From: Plasmopara viticola
Lineage: Eukaryota; Oomycota; Peronosporomycetes; Peronosporales; Peronosporaceae
DNA: 64,000 nucleotides
Direction: 5' to 3'
NCBI GenBank assembly: GCA_001695595.3
Contig: MBPM02000106.1
Location: 143,837-207,836 of the forward strand
The notes under the pieces were generated by a model, which made no database searches, was not told where the DNA came from, and was given only the letters and a program-made list of their open reading frames with translations. A program made the position numbers and the translations under genes. Shown here piece by piece: positions 1 through 12,387 of the stretch. Each line of letters opens with the position of its first letter. Position 1 is the stretch's first letter.

Positions 1-117
1 CACTAAGTTGTGGATTTATTGTGTCTGTTCATGTCTGGATAGATAGAATAGACATATCTGTGGCCGTGAAGCGTCTCGGCACTACAAAGAAAAGATTATA
101 CACTAAGTTTTGGCTCT

Positions 118-266
118 ACTGTGTTTGTGCATGTCTAGACCGTCTGAAAGGACATATCTATGGCCGTAAAGCGTCTTAACGCTCCAAAAGTATGAAATTG
201 CTGTATCTGTGCCCGTACAGCGTATTAGCGTACCAAAAGAATGATTACACACTTTGTTGTAGCTTT
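118..266 (+). repeat. Two edge monomers fused by an internal deletion
   Basis: This 149-bp piece starts as a normal monomer and runs to about 200. It then jumps into the middle of another monomer (ctgtatctgtgcccgtac) and continues to that monomer's normal end. About 50 bp are missing compared with two full monomers. The change is private to the edge. Confidence 0.7.
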
Positions 267-366
267 GTTGCGTCTGTGCATGTCTTTATCGATAGTTAGG
301 ACGTATCTGTGCCCGTACATTGTCTCACCTCTCCAACAGAATAATAAAACACTTTATTGTGGCCTT
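267..366 (+). repeat. Edge monomer with the ending of the HOR stub
   Basis: This full 100-bp monomer ends in ttgtggcctt immediately before an A monomer. The HOR stub ends in ttgtggcctc in the same place. It therefore looks like an intact relative of the thirteenth monomer that is reduced to 20 bp in later units. That relationship is inference from the shared ending and position. Confidence 0.6.
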
Positions 367-1585
367 AATGCGTCTCTGCATGTCTACACTGATATAAAAA
401 GGACCAATCGGTGACCATAGAGCGTCTTAGCACTCCAAAAGAATGATAATACACTTCGTTGTATCTCCATTGCGTCTGTGCATGTCTAGACCGATAAAAA
501 GCACGTATATGTGACCATAAAGCCTCTCAGCGCTCAAAAGAATGATAATACACTTCGGTTTATCTCTATTGCGTCTGTTCATGACTAAACCGATAGAAAG
601 GACGTATATGTGACCATAGAGCGTATCAGCAATCGAAAGAATGATAATACACTTCGATGTGTCTCTATTGCGTCTGTTCATTACTAGACCGATGGAACGA
701 ACTTAAGTGTGGCCGAACAGTGTCTCAGCGGTTTAAAAGAACGATTATACATTTTGTTGTGTCATTTTTACGTCTATGCTCGTCTATGCTCGTCTAAACG
801 GATCGAGCGTACGTATCTGTGACCGTACATCGTTTAGAGCTCTAAAAGAATGGTAATCCACTTCGTTGTGGTTCTCTTGCGTGTGGAACGCATAGATATA
901 TAGAAAGGACGTATCTGTGGCCATACAGCGTCTCAGCCTCCCAAAGAATGAATACGCTTCGTTGTAACTCTATTTCATCTGTGCATGTCAAGACCAAATA
1001 CAACAACAAGTCTGTGACCTCACGGCGTCTCAGCACTCCAATAGAATGATAATACACTTCGTCGTGTCTCCATTGCGTCTGTGCATGTCTTGACCGATAA
1101 AAAGAAAGTATCTGTGGTTGCACACCTTCTAACGGCTTCAAAGAATAATTGTTCACTTACTGGTGCTCTATTGCGTCTGTGCATGTCGAATCCGAGTTGA
1201 AAGGCAATCGGTGGCCCTCCAACGTCTCGGTGCTTCAAAAGAATGATAATACACTTGGGCGCGGCTCTGTTGCGTCTGTGCATGTCCAGACCAATCGAAA
1301 AGACGTGTCTGTGACCGTACATCGTTTCAGCGCTTCAAAGAAGGATTGAACACTTCGATGCGACTCTATTAAGTCTGTGCATGCCTTGAAAAATGAACAG
1401 ACGTATCTGTGGGTTTATAGCATCTCAGCCCTGCAAAACATGAATATGCACTTCGTTGAAACTCTAGTGCATCTGTGCATGTCAAGACCGATCGAAAGGA
1501 CGTATCTGGTACCGTTTAGCGTCTCAGCGCTGTAAAGGAACGATTATATAGTTTGTTGTGCCTACAGATCGTCTGTTGTGGCCTC
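367..1585 (+). repeat. HOR unit 1, complete, 1,219 bp
   Basis: This first ordered unit contains A to L plus the stub. It is more diverged than later copies: cgtctctgcatg and ggaccaatcgg in A, aaaaagcacg in B, aacttaagtg in D, ggcaatcggtgg in I. The stub starts agatcg, as in unit 3. K has cttcgttgaaac at 1451-1462. Confidence 0.93.
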
Positions 1586-3259
1586 AATGCGTCTGTGCAT
1601 GTCTACACTGATATAAAAAGGACTTATCGGTGACCATAGAGCGTCTTAGCACTCCAAAAGAATGATAATACACTTCGTTGTATCTCCATTGCGTCTGTGC
1701 ATGTCTAGACCGATAAAAGAACGTATATGTGACCATAAAGCCTCTCAGCGCTCAAAGAATAATAATACACTTCAGTTTATCTCTATTGCGTCTGTTCATG
1801 ACTAAATCTATAGAAAGGACGTATATGTGACGATAGAGCGTATCAGCGATCGAAAGAATGATAATACACTTCGATGTATCTCTATTGCGTCTGTTCATTA
1901 CTTGACCAATAAAACGAACGTAAGTGTGGCCGAACAGTGTCTCAGCGGTTTAAAAGAACGATTATACATTTTGTTGTGTCGTTTTTACGTCTATGCTCGT
2001 CTATGCTCGTCTAAACGGATCGAGCGTACGTATCTGTGACCGTACATCGTTTAGAGCTCTAAAAGAATGGTAATCCACTTTGTTGTGGTTCTCTTGCGTG
2101 TGGAACGCTTAGATATATAGAAAGGACGTATCTGTGGCCATACAGCGTCTCAGCCCTCCCAAAGAATGAATACGCTTCGTTGTAACTCTATTTCATCTGT
2201 GCATGTCAAGACCAAAAACAACAACAAGTCTGTGACCTCACGGCGTCGCAGCACTCCAATAGAATGATGATACACTTCGTTGTGTGTCCATTGCGTCTGT
2301 GCATGTCTAGACCGATAAAAAGAACGTATATGTGACCATAAAGCCTCTCAGCGCTCAAAGAATGATAATACACTTCAGTTTATCTCTATTGCGTCTGTTC
2401 ATGACTAAATCGATAGAAAGGACGTATATGTGACCATAGAGCGTATCAGCGATCGAAAAAATAATAATACACTTCGATGTATCTCTATTGCGTCTGTTCA
2501 TTACTTGACCAATAAAACGAACGTAAGTGTGGCCGAACAGTGTCTCAGCGGTCTAAAAGAACGATTATACATTTTGTTGTGTCGTTCTTACGTCTATGCT
2601 CGTCTATGCTCGTCTAAACGGATCGAGCGTACGTATCTGTGACCGTACATCGTTTAAAGCTCTAAAAGAATGGTAATCCACTTTGTTGTGGTTCTCTTGC
2701 GTGTGGAACGCTTAGATATATAGAAAGGACGTATCTGTGGCCATACAGCGTCTCAGCCCTCCCAAAGAATGAATACGCTTCGTTGTAACTCTATTTCATC
2801 TGTGCATGTCAAGACCAAAAACAACAACAAGTCTGTGACCTCACGGCGTCTCAGCACTCCAATAGAATGATAATACACTTCGTTGTGTCTCCATTGCGTC
2901 TGTGCATGTCTTGACCGATAAAAAGAAATTATCTGTGGTTGCACACCTTCTAACCGCTTCAAAGAATAATTGTTCACTTACTGGTGCTCTATTGCGTCTG
3001 TGCATGTCGAAACCGATTTGAAAGGCGTATCGGTGGCCCTCCGACGTCTAAGTGCTTCAAAAGAATGATAATTCACTTGGGCGCGGCTTTGTTGCGTCTG
3101 TGCATGTCCAGACCAATCGAAAAGACGTGCCTGTGACCGTACATCGTTTCAGCGCTTCAAAGAAGGATTGAACACTTCGATGCGACTCTATTAGGTCTGT
3201 GCATGCTAAAGGAACGATTATACAGTTTGTTGTGCCTACATTTCGTCTGTTGTGGCCTC
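1586..3259 (+). repeat. HOR unit 2, composite with a K/L deletion, 1,674 bp
   Basis: The order is A, then BCDEFG (1688-2289), then BCDEFG again (2290-2892), then H to J and a fused K/L. K stops after gcatgc at 3206 and continues directly with taaaggaacg of L, losing nearly 200 bp. The first BCDEFG resembles that of unit 4 at an offset of 2,895 bp (for example gactaaatctatag in both). Confidence 0.92.
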
Positions 3260-4480
3260 AATGCGTCTGTGCATGTCTACACTGATATAAAAAGGACTTA
3301 TCGGTGACCATAGAGCGTCTTAGCACTCCAAAAGAATGATAATACACTTCGTTGTATCTCCATTGCGTCTGTGCATGTCGAGACCGATAAAAAGAACGTA
3401 TATGTGACCATAAAGCCTCTCAGCGCTCAAAAGAATGATAATACACTTCGGTTTATCTCTATTGCGTCTGTTCATGCCTAAACCGATAGAAAGGACGTAT
3501 ATGTGACCATAGAGCGTATCAGCGATCGAAAGAATGATAATACACTTCGATGTATCGCTATTGCGTCTGTTCATTACTAGACCCATAAAACGAACGTAAG
3601 TGTGGCCGAACAGTGTCTCAGCGGTTTAAAAGAACGATTATACATTTTGTTGTGTCGTTTTTACGTCTATGCTCGTCTATGCTCGTCTAAACGGATCGAG
3701 CGTACGTATCTGTGACCGTACATCGTTTAGAGCTCTAAAAAAATGGTAATACACTTCGTTGTGGTTCTCTTGCGTGTGGAACGCTTAGATAGATAGAAAG
3801 GACGTATCTGTGGCCATACAGTGTCTCAGCCCTCCCAAAGAATGAATACGCTTCGTTGTAACTCTATTTCATCTGTGCATGTCAAGACCAAATACAACAA
3901 CAAGTCTGTGACCTCACGGCGTCTCAGCACTCCAATAGAATGATAATACACTTCGTTGTGTCTCCATTGCGTCTGTGCATGTCTTGACCGATAAAAAGAA
4001 AGTATCTGTGGTTGCACACCTTCTAACCGCTTCAAAGAATAATTGTTCACTTACTGGTGCTCTATTGCGTCTGTGCATGTCGAAATCGATTTGAAAGGAT
4101 TATCGGTGGCCCTTCAACGTATCAGTGCTTCAAAAGAATGATAATACACTTGGGCGCGGCTCTGTTGCGTTTGTGCATGTCCAGACCAATCGAAAAGACG
4201 TGTCTGTGACCGTACATCGTTTCAGCGCTTCAAAGAAGGATTGAACACTTCGATGCGACTCTATTAGGTCTGTGCATGCCTTGAAAAATGAACAGACGTA
4301 TCTGTGGGTTTATAGCGTCTCAGCCCTTCAAAACATGAATATGCACTTCGTTGAAACTCTAGTGCATCTGTGCATGTCAAGACCGATCGAAAGGACGTAT
4401 CTGGTACCGTTTAGCGTCTCAGCGCTGTAAAGGAACGATTATATAGTTTGTTGTGCCTACAGATCGTCTGTTGTGGCCTC
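3260..4480 (+). repeat. HOR unit 3, complete, 1,221 bp
   Basis: All types are in order. Private changes are gaaatcgatttg and ggattatcggtgg in I. The stub begins agatcg as in unit 1, linking the ends of the two units. Confidence 0.93.
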
Positions 4481-6907
4481 AATGCGTCTGTGCATGTCTA
4501 CACTGATATAAAAAGGACTTATCGGTGACCATAGAGCGTCTTAGCACTCAAAAAGAATGATAATACACTTCGTTGTATCTCCATTGCGTCTGTGCATGTC
4601 TAGACCGATAAAAGAACGTATATGTGACCATAAAGCCTCTCAGCGCTCAAAGAATAATAATACACTTCAGTTTATCTCTATTGCGTCTGTTCATGACTAA
4701 ATCTATAGAAAGGACGTATATGTGACGATAGAGCGTATCAGCGATCGAAAGAATGATAATACACTTCGATGTATCTCTATTGCGTCTGTTCATTACTAGA
4801 CCAATAAAACGAACGTAAGTGTGGTCGAACAGTGTCTCAGCGGTTTAAAAGAACGATAATACATTTTGTTGTGTCGTTTTTACGTCTATGCTCGTCTATG
4901 CTCGTCTAAACGGATCGAGCGTACGTATCTGTGACCGTACATCGTTTAGAGCTCTAAAAGAATGGTAATCCACTTTGTTGTGGTTCTCTTGCGTGTGAAA
5001 CGCTTAGATATATAGAAAGGACGTATCTGTGGCCATACAGCGTCTCAGCCCTCCCAAAGAATGAATACGCTTCGTTGTAACTCTATTTCATCTGTGCATG
5101 TCAAGACCAAAAACAACAACAAGTCTGTGACCTCACGGCGTCGTAGCACTCCAATAGAATGATGATACACTTCGTTGTGTGTCCATTGCGTCTGTGCATG
5201 TCTAGACCGATAAAAAGAACGTATATGTGACCATAAAGCCTCTCAGCGCTCAAAGAATAATAATACACTTTAGTTTATCTCTATTGCGTCTGTTCATGAC
5301 TAAACCGATAGAAAGGACGTATATGTGACCATAGAGCGTATCAGCGATCGAAAGAATGATAATACACTTCGATGTATCTCTATTGCGTCTATTCATTACT
5401 AGACCAATAAAACGAACGTAAGTGTGGCCGAACAGTGTCTCAGCGGTTTAAAAGAGCGATTATACATTTTGTTGTGTCGTTTTTACGTCTATGCTCGTCT
5501 ATGCTCGTCTAAACGGATCGAGCGTACGTATCTGTGACCGTACATCGTTCAGAGCTCTGAAAGAATGGTAATACACTTCGTTGTGGTTCTCTTGCGTGTG
5601 GAACGCTTAGATAGATAGAAAGGACGTATCTGTGGCCATACAGCGTCTCAGCCCTCCCAAAGAATGAATACGCTTCGTTGTAACTCTATTTCATCTGTGC
5701 ATGTCAAGACCAAAAACAACAACAAGTCTGTGACCTCACGGCGTCTCAGCACTCCAATAGAATGATGATACACTTCGTTGTGTGTCCATTGCGTCTGTGC
5801 ATGTCTAGACCGATAAAAAGAACGTATCTGTGACCATAAAGCCTCTCAGCGCTCAAAAGAATGATAATACACTTCGGTTTATCTCTATTGCGTCTGTTCA
5901 TGACTAAACCGATAGAAAGGACGTATATGTGACCATAGAGCGTATCAGCGATCGAAAGAATGATAATACACTTCGATGTATCGCTATTGCGTCTGTTCAT
6001 TACTAGACCAATAAAACGAACGTAAGTGTGGCCGAACAGTGTCTCAGCGGTTTAAAAGAACGATTATACATTTTGTTGTGTCGTTTTTACGTCTATGCTC
6101 GTCTATGCTCGTCTAAACGGATCGAGCGTACGTATCTGTGACCGTACATCGTTTAGAGCTCTAAAAAAATGGTAATACACTTCGTTGTGGTTCTCTTGCG
6201 TGTGGAACGCTTAGATAGATAGAAAGGACGTATCTGTGGCCATACAGTGTCTCAGCCCTCCCAAATAATGAATACGCTTCGTTGTAACTCTATTTCATCT
6301 GTGCATGTCAAGACCAAATACAACAACAAGTCTGTGACCTCACGGCGTCTCAGCACTCCAATAGAATGATAATACACTTCGTTGTGTCTCCATTGCGTCT
6401 GTGCATGTCTTGACCGATAAAAAGAAAGTATCTGTGGTTGCACACCTTCTAACCGCTTCAAAGAATAATTGTTCACTTACTGGTGATCTATTGCGTCTGT
6501 GCATGTCGAAACCGATTTGAAAGGCGTATCGGTGGCCCTTCAACGTATCAGTGCTTCAAAAGAATGATAATACACTTGGGCGCGGCTCTGTTGCGTCTGT
6601 GCATGTCCAGGCCAATCAAAAAGACGTGTCTGTGACCGTACATCGTTTCAGCGCTTCAAAGAAGGATTGAACACTTCGATGCGACTCTATTAGGTCTGTG
6701 CATGCCTTGAAAAATAGAACAGACGTATCTGTGGGTTTATAGCGTCTCAGCCCTTCAAAACATGAATATGCACTTCGTTGAAACTCAAGTGCATCTGTGC
6801 ATGTCAAGACCGATCGAAAGGACGTATCTGGTACCGTTTAGCGTCTCAGCGCTGTAAAGGAACGATTATACAGTTGGTTGTGCCTACATTTCGTCTGTTG
6901 TGGCCTC
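4481..6907 (+). repeat. HOR unit 4, composite with three BCDEFG blocks, 2,427 bp
   Basis: This is the largest unit: A, then BCDEFG at 4583-5184, 5185-5787 and 5788-6391, then H to stub. The G copies before each return to B read gatgatacac and gtgtgtcc, marking them as copies of one original junction. The first block is related to that of unit 2. Confidence 0.93.
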
Positions 6908-8733
6908 AATGCGTCTGTGCATGTCTACACTGATATAAAAAGGACTTATCGGTGACCATAGAGCGTCTTAGCACTCCGAAAGAATGATGATACACTTCGT
7001 TGTATCTCCATTGCGTCTGTGCATGTCTAGACCGATAAAAAGAACGTATATGTGACCATAAAGCCTCTCAGCGCTCAAAAGAATGATAATACACTTCGGT
7101 TTATCTCTATTGCGTCTGTTCATGACTAAACCGATAGAAAGGAAGTATATGTGACCATAGAGCGTATCAGCGATCGAAAGAATGATAATACACTTCGATG
7201 TATCTCTTTTGCGTCTGTTCATTACTAGACCAATGAAACGAACGTAAGTGTGGCCGAACAGTGTCTCAGCGGTTTAAAAGAGCGATTATACATTTTGTTG
7301 TGTCGTGTTTACGTCTATGCTCGTCTATGCTCGTCTAAACGGATCGAGCGTACGTATCTGTGACCGTACATCGTTTAGAGCTCTAAAAGAATGGTAATCC
7401 ACTTCGTTGTGGTTCTCTTGCGTGTGGAACGCTTAGATAGATAGAATGGACGTATCTGTGGCCATACAGTGTCTCAGCCCTCCCAAAGAATGAATACGCT
7501 TCGTTGTAACTCTATTTCATCTGTGCATGTCAAGACCAAAAACAACAACAAGTCTGTGACCTCACGGCGTCTCAGCACTCCAATAGAATGATAATACACT
7601 TCGTTGTGTCTCCATTGCGTCTGTGCATGTCTAGACCGATAAAAAGAACGTATCTGTGACCATAAAGCCTCTCAGCGCTCAAAAGAATGATAATACACTT
7701 CGGTTTATCTCTATTGCTTCTGTTCATGACTAAACCGATAGAAAGGACGTATATGTGACCATAGAGCGTATCAGCGATCGAAAGAATGATAATACACTTC
7801 GATGTATCGCTATTGCGTCTGTTCATTACTAGACCAATAAAACGAACGTAAGTGTGGCCGAACAGTGTCTCAGCGGTTTAAAAGAACGATTATACATTTT
7901 GTTGTGTCGTTTTTACGTCTATGCTCGTCTATGCTCGTCTAAACGGATCGAGCGTACGTATCTGTGACCGTACATCGTTTAGAGCTCTAAAAAAATGGTA
8001 ATCCACTTCGTTGTGGTTCTCTTGCGTGTGGAACGCTTAGATAGATAGAAAGGACGTATCTGTGGCCATACAGTGTCTCAGCCCTCCCAAATAATGAATA
8101 CGCTTCGTTGTAACTCTATTTCATCTGTGCATGTCAAGACCAAATACAACAACAAGTCTGTGACCTCACGGCGTCTCAGCACTCCAATAGAATGATAATA
8201 CACTTCGTTGTGTCTCCATTGCGTCTGTGCATGTCTTGACCGATAAAAAGAAAGTATCTGTGGTTGCACACCTTCTAACCGCTTCAAAGAATAATTGTTC
8301 ACTTACTGGTGCTCTATTGCGTCTGTGCATGTCGAAACCGATTTGAAAGGCGTATCGGTGGCCCTTCAACGTATCAGTGCTTCAAAAGAATGATAATACA
8401 CTTGGGCGCGGCTCTGTTGCGTCTGTGCATGTCCAGGCCAATCAAAAAGACGTGTCTGTGACCGTACATCGTTTCAGCGCTTCAAAGAAGGATTGAACAC
8501 TTCGATGCGACTCTATTAGGTCTGTGCATGCCTTGAAAAATAGAACAGACGTATCTGTGGGTTTATAGCGTCTCAGCCCTTCAAAACATGAATATGCACT
8601 TCGTTGAAACTCAAGTGCATCTGTGCATGTCAAGACCGATCGAAAGGACGTATCTGGTACCGTTTAGCGTCTCAGCGCTGTAAAGGAACGATTATACAGT
8701 TTGTTGTGCCTACATTTCGTCTGTTGTGGCCTC
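6908..8733 (+). repeat. HOR unit 5, composite with two BCDEFG blocks, 1,826 bp
   Basis: BCDEFG lies at 7010-7613 and 7614-8217. The junction G reads gataatacac and gtgtctcc, so it lacks the gatgat and gtgtgt variants of the other junctions; either it was converted or it is older. F in the first block has gaatggacg. J has ccaggccaatcaaaaag, shared with unit 4. Confidence 0.93.
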
Positions 8734-10560
8734 AATGCGTCTGTGCATGTCTACACTGATATAAAAAGGACTTATCGGTGACCATAGAGCGTCTTAGCAC
8801 TCCAAAAGAATGATGATACACTTCGTTGTATCTCCATTGCGTCTGTGCATGTCTAGACCGATAAAAAGAACGTATCTGTGACCATAAAGCCTCTCAGCGC
8901 TCAAAAGAATGATAATACACTTCGGTTTATCTCTATTGCGTCTGTCCATGACTAAACCGATAGAAAGGACGTATATGTGACCATAGAGCGTATCAGCGAT
9001 CGAAAGAATGATAATACACTTCGATGTATCTCTATTGCGTCTATTCATTACTAGACCAATAAAACGAACGTAAGTGTGGCCGAACAGTGTCTCAGCGGTT
9101 TAAAAGAGCGATTATACATTTTGTTGTGTCGTTTTTACGTCTATGCTCGTCTATGCTCGTCTAAACGGATCGAGCGTACGTATCTGTGACCGTACATCGT
9201 TCAGAGCTCTGAAAGAATGGTAATCCACTTTGTTGTGGTTCTCTTGCGTGTGGAACGCTTAGATAGATAGAAAGGACGTATCTGTGGCCATACAGCGTCT
9301 CAGCCCTCCCAAAGAATGAATACGCTTCGTTGTAACTCTATTTCATCTGTGCATGTCAAGACCAAAAACAACAACAAGTCTGTGACCTCACGGCGTCTCA
9401 GCACTCCAATAGAATGATGATACACTTCGTTGTGTGTCCATTGCGTCTGTGCATGTCTAGACCGATAAAAAGACCGTATATGTGACCATAAAGCCTCTCA
9501 GCGCTCAAAAGAATGATAATACACTTCGGTTTACCTCTATTGCGTCTGTTCATGACTAAATCGATAGAAAGGACGTATATGTGACCATAGAGCGTATCAG
9601 CGATCGAAAGAATGATAATACACTTCGATGTATCTCTATTGCGTCTGTTCATTACTAGACCAATGAAACGAACGTAAGTGTGGCCAAACAGTGTCTCAGC
9701 GGTTTAAAAGAACGATTATACATTTTGTTGTGTCGTTCTTACGTCTATGCTCGTCTATGCTCGTCTAAACGGATCGAGCGTACGTATCTGTAACCGTACA
9801 TCGATTAGAGCTCTAAAAGAATGGTAATCCACTTTGTTGTGGTTCTCTTGCGTGTGGAACGCTTGGATCGATAGAAAGGACGTATCTGTGGCCATACAGC
9901 GTCTCAGCCCTCCCAAAGAATGAATACGCTTCGTTGTAACTCTATTTCGTCTGTGCATGTCAAGACCAAAAACAACAACAAGTCTGTGACCTCACGGCGT
10001 CTCAGCACTCCAATAGAATGATAATACACTTCGTTGTGTCTCCATTGCGTCTGTGCATGTCTTGACCGATAAAAAGAAAGTATCTGTGGTTGCACACCTT
10101 CTAACCGCTTCAAAGAATAATTGTTCACTTACTGGTGCTCTATTGCGTCTGTGCATGTCGAAACCGATTTGAAAGGCGTATCGATGGCCCTCCAACGTCT
10201 AAGTGCTTCAAAAGAATGATAATACACTTGGGCGCGGATCTGTTGCGTCTGTGCATGTCCAGACGAATCGAAAAGACGTGTCTGTGACCGTACATCGTTT
10301 CAGCGCTTCAAAGAAGGATTATACACTTCGATGCGACTCTATTAGGTCTGTGCATGCCTTGAAAAAATAGAACAGACGTATCTGTGGGTTTATAGCGTCT
10401 CAGCCCTTCAAAACATGAATATGCACTTCGTTGAAACTCTAGTGCATCTGTGCATGTCAAGACCGATCGAAAGGACGTATCTGGTACCGTTTAGCGTCTC
10501 AGCGCTGTAAAGGAACGATTATACAGTTTGTTGTGCCTACATTTCGTCTGTTGTGGCCTC
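8734..10560 (+). repeat. HOR unit 6, composite with two BCDEFG blocks, 1,827 bp
   Basis: BCDEFG lies at 8836-9439 and 9440-10043. The last part, from F of the second block (gcttggatcgatag near 9862), matches unit 7 almost perfectly at an offset of 1,827 bp. Private changes include ggtttacctc in B and cagacgaatcg in J. Confidence 0.93.
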
Positions 10561-12387
10561 AATGCGTCTGTGCATGTCTACACTGATATAAAAAGGATTT
10601 ATCGGTGACCATAGAGCGTCTTAGCACTCCAAAAGAATGATAATACACTTCGTTGTATCTCCATTGCGTCTGTGCATGTCTAGACCGATAAAAAGAACGT
10701 ATATGTGACCATAAAGCCTCTCAGCGCTCAAAAGAATGATAATACACTTCGGTTTATCTCTATTGCGTCTGTTCATGACTAAACCGATAGAAAGGACGTA
10801 TATGTGACCATAGAGCGTATCAGCGATCGAAAGAATGATAATACACTTCGATGTATCTCTACTGCGTCTGTTCACTACTAGACCAATAAAACGAACGTAA
10901 GTGTGGCCGAACAGTGTCTCAGCGGTTTAAAAGAACGATTATACATTTTGTTGTGTCGTTTTTACGTCTATGCTCGTCTATGCTCGTCTAAACGGATCGA
11001 GCGTACGTATCTGTGACCGTACATCGTTTAGAGCTCTAAAAGAATGGTCATCCACTTTGTTGTGGTTCTCTTGCGTGTGGAACGCTTAGATAGATAGAAA
11101 GGACGTATCTGTGGCCATAAAGCGTCTCAGCCCTCCCAAAGAATGAATACGCTTCGTTGTAACTCTATTTCATCTGTGCATGTCAAGACCAAAAACAACA
11201 ACAAGTCTGTGACCTCACGGCGTCTCAGCACTCCAATAGAATGATGATACACTTCGTTGTGTGTCCATTGCGTCTGTGCATGTCTAGACCGATAAAAAGA
11301 ACGTATCTGTGACCATAAAGCCTCTCAGCGCTCAAAAGAATGATAATACACTTCGGTTTATCTCTATTGCGTCTGTCCATGACTAAACCGATAGAAAGGA
11401 CGTATATGTGACCATAGAGCGTATCAGCGATCGAAAGAATGATAATACACTTCGATGTATCTCTACTGCGTCTGTTCATTACTAGACCAATAAAACGAAC
11501 GTAAGTGTGGCCGAACAGTGTCTCAGCGGTTTAAAAGAACGATTATACATTTTGTTGTGTCGTTTTTACGTCTATGCTCGTCTATGCTCGTCTAAACGGA
11601 TCGAGCGTACGTATCTGTGACCGTACATCGTTTAGAGCTCTAAAAGAATGGCCATCCACTTTGTTGTGGTTCTCTTGCGTGTGGAACGCTTGGATCGATA
11701 GAAAGGACGTATCTGTGGCCATACAGCGTCTCAGCCCTCCCAAAGAATGAATACGCTTCGTTGTAACTCTATTTCGTCTGTGCATGTCAAGACCAAAAAC
11801 AACAACAAGTCTGTGACCTCACGGCGTCTCAGCACTCCAATAGAATGATAATACACTTCGTTGTGTCTCCATTGCGTCTGTGCATGTCTTGACCGATAAA
11901 AAGAAAGTATCTGTGGTTGCACACCTTCTAACCGCTTCAAAGAATAATTGTTCACTTACTGGTGCTCTATTGCGTCTGTGCATGTCGAAACCGATTTGAA
12001 AGGCGTATCGATGGCCCTCCAACGTCTAAGTGCTTCAAAAGAATGATAATACACTTGGGCGCGGATCTGTTGCGTCTGTGCATGTCCAGACCAATCGAAA
12101 AGACGTGTCTGTGACCGTACATCGTTTCAGCGCTTCAAAGAAGGATTATACACTTCGATGCGACTCTATTAGGTCTGTGCATGCCTTGAAAAAATAGAAC
12201 AGACGTATCTGTGGGTTTATAGCGTCTCAGCCCTTCAAAACATGAATATGCACTTCGTTGAAACTCTAGTGCATCTGTGCATGTCAAGACCGATCGAAAG
12301 GACGTATCTGGTACCGTTTAGCGTCTCAGCGCTGTAAAGGAACGATTATACAGTTTGTTGTGCCTACATTTCGTCTGTTGTGGCCTC
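10561..12387 (+). repeat. HOR unit 7, composite with two BCDEFG blocks, 1,827 bp
   Basis: BCDEFG lies at 10663-11266 and 11267-11870. Rare variants shared with both neighbours show very recent duplication: ggatttatcgg in A and ggtcatccac in E are shared with unit 8; gcttggatcg in F and gaaggattatacac in J are shared with unit 6. Confidence 0.93.

Larger units (their letters stand above)
1..366 (+). repeat. Diverged monomers at the array edge
   Basis: These bases hold related monomers that fit no HOR position: a 17-bp tail, then pieces at 18-117, 118-266 and 267-366. They keep family landmarks such as ctgttcatgtct, tgtggccgt and gcgtctc, but carry many private changes, for example cactaagtt where the family has cacttcgtt. 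The HOR order starts exactly at 367. Diverged single monomers beside a homogeneous array are typical of an array edge. The neighbouring sequence is outside the window. Confidence 0.85.

Noticed and set aside
1..366. Transposon end or LTR at the left border
   Set aside because: No terminal inverted repeat, target-site duplication or coding remnant is visible; the bases are diverged satellite monomers.
427..681. A possible family of 84-residue proteins with 33-residue repeats, once per unit
   Set aside because: The frame is the minus-strand reading of the A tail, B, C and the D start. It is bounded by satellite sequence with no promoter, splice or start context, and unit-to-unit changes appear in all codon positions.
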